Below, piece by piece: positions 5,688 to 13,873 of a DNA stretch of 16,411 nt. The DNA is from Candidatus Neomicrothrix sp. UBA672. Lineage in GTDB: Bacteria > Actinomycetota > Acidimicrobiia > Acidimicrobiales > MedAcidi-G1. Numbering within the stretch: the stretch's first letter is position 1; the number at the start of each line of letters is the position of its first letter. The notes under the pieces are model-generated. The model did no database searches. It was not told where the DNA came from and saw nothing but the letters and a program-made list of their open reading frames with translations. The position numbers were made by a program, and so were the translations under genes. The stretch spans positions 1,127 to 17,537 of the forward strand of contig DBNM01000148.1 of NCBI GenBank assembly GCA_002299135.1, read 5' to 3'.

Positions 5688-7106
5688 TTGATCGTGGAAA
5701 ATGTTCTCGCCAGTCGCTATGCAAGCCAACAGATGGTTGATATTTGGTCAACTGAATCTCGGATAGTTCTTGAACGGGAACTATGGGTAGCTGTATTAAA
5801 AGCGCAAAAAGAACTTGGTATTGAAATCGAAGATCAAGTAATTAAAGATTATGAATCGGTTATAAATTCTGTTGATTTAAATTCGATTCGTGAACGTGAA
5901 AAAATCACTCGGCATGATGTTAAGGCTAGATTAGAGGAGTTTTCTGAGTTAGCTGGGCATCAACATGCTCACAAGGGAATGACTTCTAGAGATTTGACTG
6001 AAAATGTTGAACAACTACAAATTAAAAAAAGTTTAGATTTGGTTCTTGATTTAGTAGTCGCTTCATTAAGCAGATTAGGGCGGCTTGCTGTCGAAAATTC
6101 TTCGCTCATTCTGACTGGGAGAACTCATAATGTCGCTGCACAGCCAACAACGCTTGGTAAACGTTTCGCAAATACGGCAGAGGAATTAATTAACGCTTAC
6201 CACAAAGCAAATTATTTGTTAAACAATTTCCCCCTTCGTGGTCTTAAAGGTCCTGTCGGTACTCAACAAGACTTATTGGATTTATTTGAAGGTGATAAAG
6301 AGAAAGTGAGTTTGATTGAAAATCGTGTAGCGGAAACACTTGGTTTTGATGATGTTTTAGATTCTGTCGGTCAGGTTTACCCCCGCTCAATGGATTTTGA
6401 AGTTGTTTCTGCACTTGTTCAGATTTCAAGCGCACCTTCCAATTTTTCAAAGACAGTCAGATTAATGGCTGGGCATAACTTAGTTTCAGAAGGTTTTCAA
6501 CAAGGGCAAGTCGGTTCATCAGCTATGCCTCATAAGACAAACACTCGAACTTCAGAAAGAATTAATGGTCTTTCATTGGTGTTAAAGGGTTACCTGTCGA
6601 TGGTAGGTGGTTTAGTTGGGGATCAATGGAATGAAGGAGATGTGAGTTGTTCTGTTGTCAGGAGGGTTGCTTTACCGGATTCATTTTTTGCGATTGATGG
6701 ATTATTTCAATCATTTATAACTGTGCTTGATGAATTCGGTTCATTCCCAGCGGTAATTGAGAAAGAGTTTTTGGAAGAACTTCCTTATCTATCGACGACA
6801 AGGCTTTTAATGGCAGCAGTGCAAAAAGGAGTAGGCAGAGAAACTGCTCATGAAATTATCAGTGAACATGCCAGGAACTCTTCTGTGTCTAGACGTGAAG
6901 ATTCAGATGGTCTGAGCTTCGTTGAGCTTCTTGCTTCAGATGACCGTTTTCCATTAAAAGGAGAAGAAATAAATGAACTATTTAGCCAAAGGACAATTTT
7001 GATTGGTAATGCTCCAAATCAAGTTCAGTCAGTTATTGAAAAAATTGCTGAAATAGTTACGCACAGACCTCTTGCTGCTTCATATAAACCAGAATCTATT
7101 ATTTAG
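5688..7106 (+). CDS. purB: Adenylosuccinate lyase
   Basis: PurB cleaves SAICAR to AICAR and adenylosuccinate to AMP, both releasing fumarate. It belongs to the fumarase/aspartase superfamily. The 472-residue protein shows the three conserved regions: RHDVKARLEEF with H76 plus GMTSRDLTEN (97-106), TGRTHNVAAQPTT with H147, and the signature loop GSSAMPHKTNTR (276-287). I chose the TTG at 5688, which gives MIVENVLASRYAS and aligns with actinobacterial PurB beginning MxIPNVLATRYAS. A GTG at 5694 would remove two residues and cannot be excluded. No clear SD precedes either start, and the gene begins 12 bases after purE, so coupling is likely. It acts twice in the pathway: on the product of PurC, encoded next, and on that of PurA. 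Confidence 0.95.
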   Translation: MIVENVLASRYASQQMVDIWSTESRIVLERELWVAVLKAQKELGIEIEDQVIKDYESVINSVDLNSIREREKITRHDVKARLEEFSELAGHQHAHKGMTSRDLTENVEQLQIKKSLDLVLDLVVASLSRLGRLAVENSSLILTGRTHNVAAQPTTLGKRFANTAEELINAYHKANYLLNNFPLRGLKGPVGTQQDLLDLFEGDKEKVSLIENRVAETLGFDDVLDSVGQVYPRSMDFEVVSALVQISSAPSNFSKTVRLMAGHNLVSEGFQQGQVGSSAMPHKTNTRTSERINGLSLVLKGYLSMVGGLVGDQWNEGDVSCSVVRRVALPDSFFAIDGLFQSFITVLDEFGSFPAVIEKEFLEELPYLSTTRLLMAAVQKGVGRETAHEIISEHARNSSVSRREDSDGLSFVELLASDDRFPLKGEEINELFSQRTILIGNAPNQVQSVIEKIAEIVTHRPLAASYKPESII

Positions 7107-7114
7107 AAGGAGGT
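7107..7114 (+). promoter_or_regulatory. Ribosome binding site deciding the purC start
   Basis: AAGGAGGT, a perfect match to the anti-SD complement, starts one base after the purB stop and ends five bases before TTG 7120. It shows that purC begins at this TTG and not at upstream in-frame codons within purB. Confidence 0.9.
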
Positions 7115-7119
7115 CATTT

Positions 7120-8013
7120 TTGACTATCAACTTGCCTCATGTGCATTCGGGAAAAGTCCGAGATATTTATGAGATTGATTCCGAGAAACTACTTATGGTC
7201 ACTTCCGATCGATTGTCAGCTTTTGATGTTGTTTTAAATGAACCGATTCCTGAAAAAGGCCGTGTTCTTACTGCAATGACCAAGTACTGGTTAAGTCAAT
7301 TGAATAATTTGGTTCCCAATCATTTGTTATCAGTAGACCCAATGGATTTAGGTAGCGAAATAAATCTTGATAATAGAGAGTTTTTGCTTGGTAGAACGAT
7401 GATTTGTAAACGTGCTGAGATGTTGCCAGTTGAATGCATAGTACGAGGTTTTATTACAGGTTCAGCTTGGAAAGAATATAAAGATAAAGGGACCGTACAC
7501 GGAGAGAAGGTTGTTTCGGGTTTAAGAGAGTCTGAACAATTTAAACAACCATTATTTACACCTTCAACAAAAGCAACATCTGGTCATGATGAAAACATTT
7601 CTTTTTTAGAAGCAGTTGAAATTCTTGGTTCAGATTTGGCAGAAAAAGTTAAAGACGCCTCATTGAACTGTTACAGAATGGCGGCTGATCTAGCTATGGG
7701 ACGTGGGATCATTATCGCTGATACAAAATTTGAATTTGGTTTAATAGATGGAGAATTAGTTCTCGCAGATGAAGTCCTTACACCAGACTCATCAAGATTT
7801 TGGCCTGAAGAGCAATGGAAACCGGGATTTGCGCCACCATCTTTTGATAAGCAACCCGTACGTGATTTTTTAGACAGCGTCGAATGGGATAAAAAACCTC
7901 CGCCTCCAAATCTTCCGAATGAAGTTATTTCAGCTACTTCCTCGCGTTATATAGAGGCATATGAGAAGATTTCAGGAAAGTCTTTCGAGGATTGGCCTGG
8001 TGCTAGGAGTTAG
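7120..8013 (+). CDS. purC: Phosphoribosylaminoimidazole-succinocarboxamide synthase (SAICAR synthetase)
   Basis: PurC condenses CAIR with aspartate using ATP to give SAICAR, the substrate of PurB. With the TTG start chosen here the protein has 297 residues, the long form of the family (shorter bacterial forms are about 235-250). Visible motifs are SGKVRDIYEI (10-19), LLMVTSDRLSAFDVV (24-38), VECIVRGFITGSAWKEY (104-120), ATSGHDENIS (152-161) and IIADTKFEFGLIDGELVLADEVLTPD split across 198-223. The perfect SD fixes the TTG start. The open frame extends 48 bases further upstream within purB, but that part (FRRRS) does not resemble the family. Placed just after purB, it belongs to the same transcript. 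It ends one base before the purS start. Confidence 0.96.
   Translation: MTINLPHVHSGKVRDIYEIDSEKLLMVTSDRLSAFDVVLNEPIPEKGRVLTAMTKYWLSQLNNLVPNHLLSVDPMDLGSEINLDNREFLLGRTMICKRAEMLPVECIVRGFITGSAWKEYKDKGTVHGEKVVSGLRESEQFKQPLFTPSTKATSGHDENISFLEAVEILGSDLAEKVKDASLNCYRMAADLAMGRGIIIADTKFEFGLIDGELVLADEVLTPDSSRFWPEEQWKPGFAPPSFDKQPVRDFLDSVEWDKKPPPPNLPNEVISATSSRYIEAYEKISGKSFEDWPGARS
8005..8009 (+). promoter_or_regulatory. Ribosome binding site deciding the purS start
   Basis: AGGAG lies inside the last codons of purC, five bases before TTG 8015. This start gives a normal-length PurS; earlier in-frame starts would add an unrelated extension encoded by the purC 3' end. Confidence 0.75.
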
Positions 8014-8014
8014 T

Positions 8015-8284
8015 TTGGTTTTTTCTGTACTTGTTGATGTTTGTTTACGTAAAGGAATTGCAGATCCAGCGGGTTCCACAATTGAGCGCTCTTTGCCAAC
8101 TTTAGGTTTTTCGAATGTTAGAGATGTGAGTGTAGGTAAAACGATTCGATTTGTGATTGAAGCTGAAAATGAAAAGGAAGCTCATGAGAAAGTAGAAAGT
8201 ATTTGTTCTACTTTCTTAACTAACCCAGTAATTGAAGAAGCAGAAATAACAATTGAAAATTTGGAACAAGTAAAAGGCAATTAA
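8015..8284 (+). CDS. purS: FGAM synthetase subunit PurS
   Basis: PurS is the small subunit that bridges PurQ and PurL in the three-part FGAM synthetase. With TTG 8015 the protein has 89 residues, close to the usual 80-85. The sequence begins MVFSVLVDVCLRKGIADPAG, continues through STIERSLPTLGF, and then GKTIRFVIEAENEKEAHEKV, matching the family's beta-alpha-beta fold. The open frame continues upstream into purC (to 7961), but only the TTG has an SD (AGGAG) and aligns with the family start, so the longer version is rejected. It starts one base after the purC stop and its stop overlaps the purQ ATG by one base, so the three genes are tightly coupled. Confidence 0.93.
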   Translation: MVFSVLVDVCLRKGIADPAGSTIERSLPTLGFSNVRDVSVGKTIRFVIEAENEKEAHEKVESICSTFLTNPVIEEAEITIENLEQVKGN

Positions 8285-8946
8285 TGACAGCTACTGTTGG
8301 TGTCGCTGTATTTCCAGGTACAAATTGTGAATTGGATTCAATTCATGCAGTCGAATCTCTTGGTGGGAATGGAAAAATTCTATGGCATTCAAGTAAAAAT
8401 TTGTCTGAAGTTGATGCTGTGATAATTCCTGGCGGTTTTGCACATGGTGACTATTTAAGACCTGGAGCTATAGCTAGATTTTCACCACTCATGTCAGCAA
8501 TTACTGATTTTGCAAATAACGGGGGGCCTGTATTGGGAATTTGTAATGGTTTTCAAGTTTTAACTGAGTCTGGTCTTTTGCCTGGTGCTCTTCAAAAGAA
8601 TAAAGGACTCAAATTTTTATGTAAGACCGTTGAAGTCTGTGTGGAGACACAAAATTCAACACTTACTCGACATGCAACAAAAGGAGCTAAATTATCACTT
8701 CCCATAAACCATTTTGAAGGGAATTTTACTTGTGATCATGACACCCTTAACTCTCTTTTAGAACAGGATCGTGTCGTACTTCGTTATTGTGATAATCCGA
8801 ACGGTTCAATTAATGATATTGCGGGTGTTTGTAATGAAGCTCGCAATGTCGTTGGAATTATGCCACATCCAGAAAGAGCATGTGACTCACTATTAGGTAG
8901 TGAAGATGGAAAAGTGCTTATTGATTCTCTATTAGGTCTCAATTAA
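8284..8946 (+). CDS. purQ: FGAM synthetase glutaminase subunit PurQ
   Basis: PurQ is the class I glutamine amidotransferase that supplies ammonia to PurL for converting FGAR to FGAM. The 220-residue protein has the triad Cys87 (GICNGFQ, 85-91), His195 and Glu197 (MPHPERA). It also has the N-terminal VAVFPGTNCELD and the oxyanion region IIPGGFAHGDYLRPGA. Length fits the stand-alone bacterial PurQ. The ATG shares one base with the purS stop (TAATG) and has AAAAGG six bases upstream, favouring coupled synthesis with PurS. PurL is encoded after a short gap, giving the complete PurS-PurQ-PurL complex. Confidence 0.97.
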   Translation: MTATVGVAVFPGTNCELDSIHAVESLGGNGKILWHSSKNLSEVDAVIIPGGFAHGDYLRPGAIARFSPLMSAITDFANNGGPVLGICNGFQVLTESGLLPGALQKNKGLKFLCKTVEVCVETQNSTLTRHATKGAKLSLPINHFEGNFTCDHDTLNSLLEQDRVVLRYCDNPNGSINDIAGVCNEARNVVGIMPHPERACDSLLGSEDGKVLIDSLLGLN

Positions 8947-9017
8947 TGGGAAGAAAAAGTAAAGCATCTATTTTGAGTATTTCTTTATTGATAAGTGAGA
9001 GTTCCCGCCATGGTTGA
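8946..9017 (+). other. 23-codon open frame bridging purQ and purL
   Basis: An ATG overlaps the purQ stop as TAATG. The frame runs 23 codons and ends at a TGA five bases past the purL ATG (9010-9012), spanning exactly the purQ-purL gap. No SD of its own is seen. It could be a re-initiation bridge that carries ribosomes to purL, or chance. No peptide function is claimed. Confidence 0.22.
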
Positions 9018-11208
9018 TTCATTACATAGAGCTTTAGGGCTAACCGATGAAGAAGCTTCAAAAATTGGTGAAATTTTACAAAGAGTACCTAATCCTCTTG
9101 AGCTAGCTATGTATTCAGTTATGTGGTCTGAACATTGTTCATATAAAAGTAGTCGCCTCCATCTTTCTCGTCTTCCAACATCTGCACCTTGGGTTCTTGT
9201 CGGTCCAGGCGAAAATGCTGGGGTGATTGATGTAGGAGATGGAATTGCGGTTGCAATAAGGATTGAATCACACAATCACCCATCAGCTATTGAGCCTTAT
9301 CAAGGAGCAGCAACAGGAGTTGGAGGTATTCTTCGAGACATTTTTACTATGGGTGCGAGACCTATAGCTCTAATGGATTCTCTGCGGTTTGGATCGTTAG
9401 ATGATGCAAGGAGTTGTTGGATTGCTGAAGGAGTTGTTTCTGGTATTTCTGGTTATGGAAACGCGGTTGGTGTTCCAACTGTCGGAGGTGAGATTGATTT
9501 TGATCCAACTTTTCAAGGCAATCCTTTAGTAAATGTTTTATGTTTGGGTACTTTGCCTAAAGATCGATTGGTTTTAGGTCAAGCTTCTGGAATCGGTAAT
9601 TTAGCGGTTTTGCTAGGAGCTGCGACTGGTAGGGATGGAATTGGTGGAGTAAGTGTTTTAGCTTCAGCGGGATTTTCTGATCAAGGGGATGTTGAAAAAC
9701 GGCCGAGCGTTCAGGTTGGGGACCCTTTTGAAGAAAAACGATTAATTGAAGCTTGCTTAGAAATTTTTGATTCAAATCTAGTTGTGGGTATCCAAGATTT
9801 GGGTGGTGCAGGGTTGACTTGCGCTACAAGTGAAACTGCTTCTCGAGGAGGAGTGGGAATGGATGTTGATATAAGCGCAGTTCCTCAAAGAGAATTAGGA
9901 ATGGAAGCTCATGAGATAATGATCAGTGAATCACAGGAAAGAATGCTTGCAATAATTGAACCTATTAATTTAGATCGCCTTTTTGAGATTTGTAATAAGT
10001 GGGAAGTGAATGCGAGCGTCATTGGAAGAGTTACAGAGGGGAATAAATTAAGGATACTTGATCGTTTCGAAGGAAATGTCTTAGCTGAAATCCCCGCTTC
10101 TTCTCTTCATGATGATGCACCAATTTATGATCGACCTAAAAAAAAGCCTGAACCAAAGAAATCTGTTTTTCATGAAAATACAGAAGTTGCAAGCGATCCA
10201 ATGAGTGATCTTCTTTCTCTTCTATCAGATCCTTCATGGGTTTACAGTCAATATGACCATCAACTTTTCTTAAATACTGTTGTGGGGCCAGGTCATGAAG
10301 CAACAGTTTTAAAGTTGAGGGATCCTGTAAGTGGCTTCGACACCAAAAAAGGTTTAGCTATTACTACAGATGGAAATCATCGTTGGTGTGCTGAAAATCC
10401 CAGAGTAGGTACGAAACTGATTGTTGCTGAAGGATTAATGAATCTAGCTTGCGTTGGAGCGTATCCCCTTGCCCTTGTTAATTGTCTAAATTTTGGCAAT
10501 CCGGAAAACCCTGAAGTTATGTGGCAACTCTCGGAATCCATAGACGGCATGGCAGAAGCATGTGAGGGATTTGGGATTCCCGTAGTAGGTGGGAATGTAA
10601 GTCTGTACAACGAATCTTCTGGAGCAAATATTTCGCCTACTCCTGTCGTCGGAATAGTTGGGAAGATTGAAGAGCTTTATAGAAAACCTCCTGGATTTGA
10701 ACTACTAGAAGGAAATCGTTTAGTTCTTCTAGGTCCAAGCGATGTTGGTTTAGGAGGCTCATTATGGAGTTCTTTGCATGGGTTTGATAGTGGAGAATTA
10801 ATAGATGTTGATTTTGAAATTCATAAAGTTCTTGCTGACTTAGTAAGGAGTCTTATATCTGATGGAACTATTGACGGAATACATGACTTATCTGCTGGAG
10901 GTTTAGGGGTTGCTTTAGCTGAGATGGTCGCAAAATCTAAATTCGGTATTACTGTTGCCCGAATCCCCGATACATTATCGCTTTTCGGTGAAGGGCCAAG
11001 CAGAGTTCTTGTTTCAATACATCCGGAAAATGTAAATGACTTGTTGTCTAGGGCAGAGAGCGTAAATATACCTACCACACGTCTGGGTTTAGTAGGTGGT
11101 GACAGATTCATCGTCAAGGATTTGATAGATGTTCCAAAAGAAACTATTGACTCAGCATTCGTGACTCATCTACCTAATGCTTTAGGTGCAGGCACAATCA
11201 GTTCATGA
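9010..11208 (+). CDS. purL: FGAM synthetase large subunit PurL
   Basis: PurL is the ATP-dependent synthetase subunit making FGAM from FGAR with ammonia from PurQ. From ATG 9010 the protein has 732 residues, the small bacterial PurL form that needs PurS and PurQ. WSEHCSYKSSR (39-49) contains the conserved catalytic His42. GVGGILRDIFTMGARP (103-118), a VQVGDPFEEKRLIEA segment and GIQDLGGAGLTCATSE follow in the first half. Two AIRS-like halves are visible, the second with TTDGNHRWCAENPRVGT, LNFGNPENPEVMWQ and GNVSLYNES. ATG 9010 has a partial SD, GAGAG, eight bases upstream. An in-frame GTG at 8995 would add five residues but lacks an SD. The PurL identity is not in doubt; only the start is. Confidence 0.95.
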   Translation: MVDSLHRALGLTDEEASKIGEILQRVPNPLELAMYSVMWSEHCSYKSSRLHLSRLPTSAPWVLVGPGENAGVIDVGDGIAVAIRIESHNHPSAIEPYQGAATGVGGILRDIFTMGARPIALMDSLRFGSLDDARSCWIAEGVVSGISGYGNAVGVPTVGGEIDFDPTFQGNPLVNVLCLGTLPKDRLVLGQASGIGNLAVLLGAATGRDGIGGVSVLASAGFSDQGDVEKRPSVQVGDPFEEKRLIEACLEIFDSNLVVGIQDLGGAGLTCATSETASRGGVGMDVDISAVPQRELGMEAHEIMISESQERMLAIIEPINLDRLFEICNKWEVNASVIGRVTEGNKLRILDRFEGNVLAEIPASSLHDDAPIYDRPKKKPEPKKSVFHENTEVASDPMSDLLSLLSDPSWVYSQYDHQLFLNTVVGPGHEATVLKLRDPVSGFDTKKGLAITTDGNHRWCAENPRVGTKLIVAEGLMNLACVGAYPLALVNCLNFGNPENPEVMWQLSESIDGMAEACEGFGIPVVGGNVSLYNESSGANISPTPVVGIVGKIEELYRKPPGFELLEGNRLVLLGPSDVGLGGSLWSSLHGFDSGELIDVDFEIHKVLADLVRSLISDGTIDGIHDLSAGGLGVALAEMVAKSKFGITVARIPDTLSLFGEGPSRVLVSIHPENVNDLLSRAESVNIPTTRLGLVGGDRFIVKDLIDVPKETIDSAFVTHLPNALGAGTISS

Positions 11209-11259
11209 TCAAATGAGTATGCAGGATTTGATTCACTCCCAGACACTAGGATCGCTTTA

Positions 11260-12789
11260 GTGTCAAAAAGTGAAGCTTTTCAGAGAGCTATAGAACAGTC
11301 TGAATTATTTTTCGATGAACCTCATGAAGCGTGTGGGGTATTTGGAATTTTTGCTCCCGACCACTTAGTAGCACACCTTACTTATTTAGGTCTTTATGCT
11401 TTGCAACACCGTGGGCAAGAATCAGCTGGAATGGCTGTTAGTGACGGAACATCAATAACAGTCGTAAAAGATATGGGACTAGTATCAAATGTTTTCAACG
11501 AGAAGAATCTTGCTGCTTTAAATGGAAATCTGGCTATAGGACAGACTCGTTATTCGACTACTGGTTCAAGTACATGGAGAAATGCTCAGCCTGTTTATCG
11601 AGGTGTTGGTGACATCGAGTTTGCACTAGGACATAATGGCAATTTAGTAAATACAGATCAGTTGGCAAGAGAAGCCGGAATGCTAAAAGGAACTGTGGCT
11701 TCTGACAGTGATTTAATTGCTGAATTGATTTCTTCAGATATATCCACAAAACAAATTGAAGATCTGGATGATCCTATGAAATCAGCACTCCAAGGTGTTT
11801 TGCCGAAATTATCTGGAGCTTTTTCATTAGTATTCTGTGATCAAAATCGAATAATTGGTGTTCGCGACCCCAATGGATTTCGGCCTTTGTGTTTAGGACG
11901 GCTTGATGGAGGTTGGGTCTTAGCATCTGAAACGGCTGCTCTAGATGTGATTGGAGCAAATTTTATTCGAGAAATTGATCCAGGAGAAATGATAATAATC
12001 GATGGGAAGGGTTGCAGTTCGGTTTTTCCATTTATTGAAGATCAGGTTGATCCGCGTATTTGCTTATTTGAGTTCGTTTATTTCGCTCGACCTGACAGTT
12101 ACCTTTACGGTCAAAGTGTCCATAAGGCAAGAGTTAAAATGGGTGAAGCACTAGCAAAGCAGGCTCCCGTAGAGGCCGATTTGGTTATGGGCGTTCCAGA
12201 ATCAGGGATTCCCGCCGCGGAAGGTTTTGCTAGGGAATCAGGAATCCCATTTGGTCAAGGATTAGTAAAAAATCGTTATATAGGTAGATCATTTATTGCC
12301 CCTACGCAAGAAATGCGTTCATCAACAGTGAGAATGAAATTAAATCCTTTGAATGAAAATATAAAAGATCAAAAATTGGTTGTTGTAGATGATTCAATCG
12401 TTCGAGGTACGACAACAAAAGCGATGGTTCAGATGCTCCGAGATGGAGGTGCAAAAGAAGTTCATTTAAGGGTTTCTTCGCCGCCTTACAGGTGGCCTTG
12501 TTTTTATGGAATGGACACAGGTTCAAAAGGTCAACTGTTAGCAGCTAATTTAACAGTTGACGAAATACAAAGATATTTAGAAGTAGACAGTCTTAGTTAT
12601 CTACAACTTGAAGAGCTTATTAATGCGACAGGAACATCGGGATCCGGGTTTTGTGATGCTTGTTTAACAGGTGAATACCCCATAGAGATACCTACAGAAC
12701 TCTCTTCAAAATTGAATAGTGAAGAAAGCGAAGATCAAAATTTGGTTTCAAATGATTTTTTTTCAACTATTAGAACAACAAATTCGTGA
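11260..12789 (+). CDS. purF: Amidophosphoribosyltransferase (glutamine PRPP amidotransferase)
   Basis: PurF commits PRPP to purine synthesis by making phosphoribosylamine, and is normally feedback-inhibited by purine nucleotides. The 509-residue protein has an N-terminal Ntn glutaminase domain with EACGVFG, so Cys25 is the expected nucleophile after removal of a 24-residue propeptide. QHRGQESAG (49-57) and GHNGNL (124-129) are also family motifs. The phosphoribosyltransferase domain has the PRPP loop VVVDDSIVRGTTT (374-386). Cys268, Cys414, Cys465 and Cys468 (CDAC) match the four ligands of the [4Fe-4S] cluster in the B. subtilis-type enzyme. An acidic, poorly conserved tail of about 35 residues ends the protein. 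The GTG start has AGGA eight bases upstream, 51 bases after purL. Confidence 0.96.
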   Translation: MSKSEAFQRAIEQSELFFDEPHEACGVFGIFAPDHLVAHLTYLGLYALQHRGQESAGMAVSDGTSITVVKDMGLVSNVFNEKNLAALNGNLAIGQTRYSTTGSSTWRNAQPVYRGVGDIEFALGHNGNLVNTDQLAREAGMLKGTVASDSDLIAELISSDISTKQIEDLDDPMKSALQGVLPKLSGAFSLVFCDQNRIIGVRDPNGFRPLCLGRLDGGWVLASETAALDVIGANFIREIDPGEMIIIDGKGCSSVFPFIEDQVDPRICLFEFVYFARPDSYLYGQSVHKARVKMGEALAKQAPVEADLVMGVPESGIPAAEGFARESGIPFGQGLVKNRYIGRSFIAPTQEMRSSTVRMKLNPLNENIKDQKLVVVDDSIVRGTTTKAMVQMLRDGGAKEVHLRVSSPPYRWPCFYGMDTGSKGQLLAANLTVDEIQRYLEVDSLSYLQLEELINATGTSGSGFCDACLTGEYPIEIPTELSSKLNSEESEDQNLVSNDFFSTIRTTNS

Positions 12790-12815
12790 TTTTGGTAGAT
12801 CATAAACTTGCAATC

Positions 12816-12820
12816 AGGTG
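12816..12820 (+). promoter_or_regulatory. Likely ribosome binding site of purM
   Basis: AGGTG, part of the anti-SD complement, ends six bases before GTG 12827. It overlaps an earlier in-frame GTG at 12818, which itself has no SD. This favours 12827 as the purM start. Confidence 0.5.
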
Positions 12821-12826
12821 CTTATT

Positions 12827-13864
12827 GTGAAAAGTGATGACTACTTGTCGTCAGGTGTAAGTTTGGATGCGGCTAGGCAAGTTGTTAAGCAAATAAAACC
12901 TTTTTCCTCAATGACACATCGTCCAGAGGTTGTTGACAATTTTGGTGGTTTTGCTGCAATGTTCGATTTGGGGTTGTCGTCATATAAAGATCCTCTATTG
13001 GTTTCTGCGACTGACGGTGTAGGAACGAAGTCAGAGATAGCCAGAATGCTCGGTAGATATGAAACTATAGGAAATGACCTCGTAGCAATGTGTGTAGACG
13101 ATCTTGTTTGTGTAGGTGCCGAGCCTCTGTTTTTTTTGGATTACATATCAGTTGGTCGCTTAAAGCCAAAATTAGTTGAGTCTTTAATTAAAGGAATTGC
13201 CGAAGGTTGTGTAGAAGCTGGATGTTCTTTAATTGGAGGCGAAACTGCAGAGCACCCAGGAGTCATGGAAGACGATTCTTTTGATTTGGCTGGATTTTCA
13301 GTTGGTGCGGTTGAAAGAAATAAGGTAATTAAAGGTTCAAATGTTGAATCAGGCGATCAAATAATTGGCATAGAGTCGCCAAATCTTCGTTCAAATGGTT
13401 TTTCTCTGGTGAGAAAAGTTTTTTTAGAAACTGCTGGCAAATCTCTCAACGATCCTGCTTGGGAAGATGCTGAAATCACGCTTGGAGAAAAATTATTAGA
13501 ACCAAGCGTAATTTATGCTCCAACCGTTTTGAATGTTTTGAAGGAAAACGAAATTCATGCGATAGCTCATATAACAGGAGGAGGATTGCCTGAGAATGTA
13601 GCGAGAGTCCTAGAAGAAGCTTTTAACGCAGTCATACATCAATCCAGTTGGGAAACCCCGAGAATTTTTTCCGAGATTCAAACTTTAGGCTCAATTGATG
13701 ATGAAGAGATGTTTCGAGTTTTCAATATGGGGATTGGAATGGTTCTGATTGTCCCTCCGAATGCAACAGATCGAGTATTGGAAGAACTGAATAAAGAAAA
13801 AAAACCGGCCTGTGTTATAGGTGAGATAGTCGAAGGTTCTCGTCAGGTCGAAATTTTAAGGTAG
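12827..13864 (+). CDS. purM: Phosphoribosylformylglycinamidine cyclo-ligase (AIR synthetase)
   Basis: PurM cyclises FGAM to AIR with ATP and shares its fold with the PurL halves. From GTG 12827 the protein has 345 residues, normal for the family. YLSSGVSLDAA near the N-terminus aligns with the usual Y-x-x-A-G-V-D-I-x-A start. ATDGVGTKSEIA (61-72), GNDLVAMCVDDLVCVGAEPL (82-101), LIGGETAEHPG, SPNLRSNGFSL and HITGGGLPENVARV are clear family motifs. FRVFNMGIGMVLIV lies near the end. GTG 12818 is an alternative that adds three residues. The gene follows purF by 37 bases and uses the product of PurL, so a shared transcript makes sense. Confidence 0.95.
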   Translation: MKSDDYLSSGVSLDAARQVVKQIKPFSSMTHRPEVVDNFGGFAAMFDLGLSSYKDPLLVSATDGVGTKSEIARMLGRYETIGNDLVAMCVDDLVCVGAEPLFFLDYISVGRLKPKLVESLIKGIAEGCVEAGCSLIGGETAEHPGVMEDDSFDLAGFSVGAVERNKVIKGSNVESGDQIIGIESPNLRSNGFSLVRKVFLETAGKSLNDPAWEDAEITLGEKLLEPSVIYAPTVLNVLKENEIHAIAHITGGGLPENVARVLEEAFNAVIHQSSWETPRIFSEIQTLGSIDDEEMFRVFNMGIGMVLIVPPNATDRVLEELNKEKKPACVIGEIVEGSRQVEILR

Positions 13865-13873
13865 CTTCGCTTT

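Noticed and set aside
7072..7119. Upstream extension of purC into purB
   Set aside because: A perfect SD at 7107-7114 points to TTG 7120, and the extension does not resemble the PurC N-terminus.
7961..8014. Upstream extension of purS into purC
   Set aside because: The extra 18 residues are unlike PurS, have no SD, and are explained by the purC coding sequence in another frame.
8985..9275. Minus-strand open frame of 96 codons opposite the start of purL
   Set aside because: It lies antisense to conserved PurL sequence, with no SD or recognisable domain.
11209..11259. Riboswitch or promoter between purL and purF
   Set aside because: The gap is only 51 bases and shows no stable stem or consensus boxes; only an SD (AGGA) is visible.
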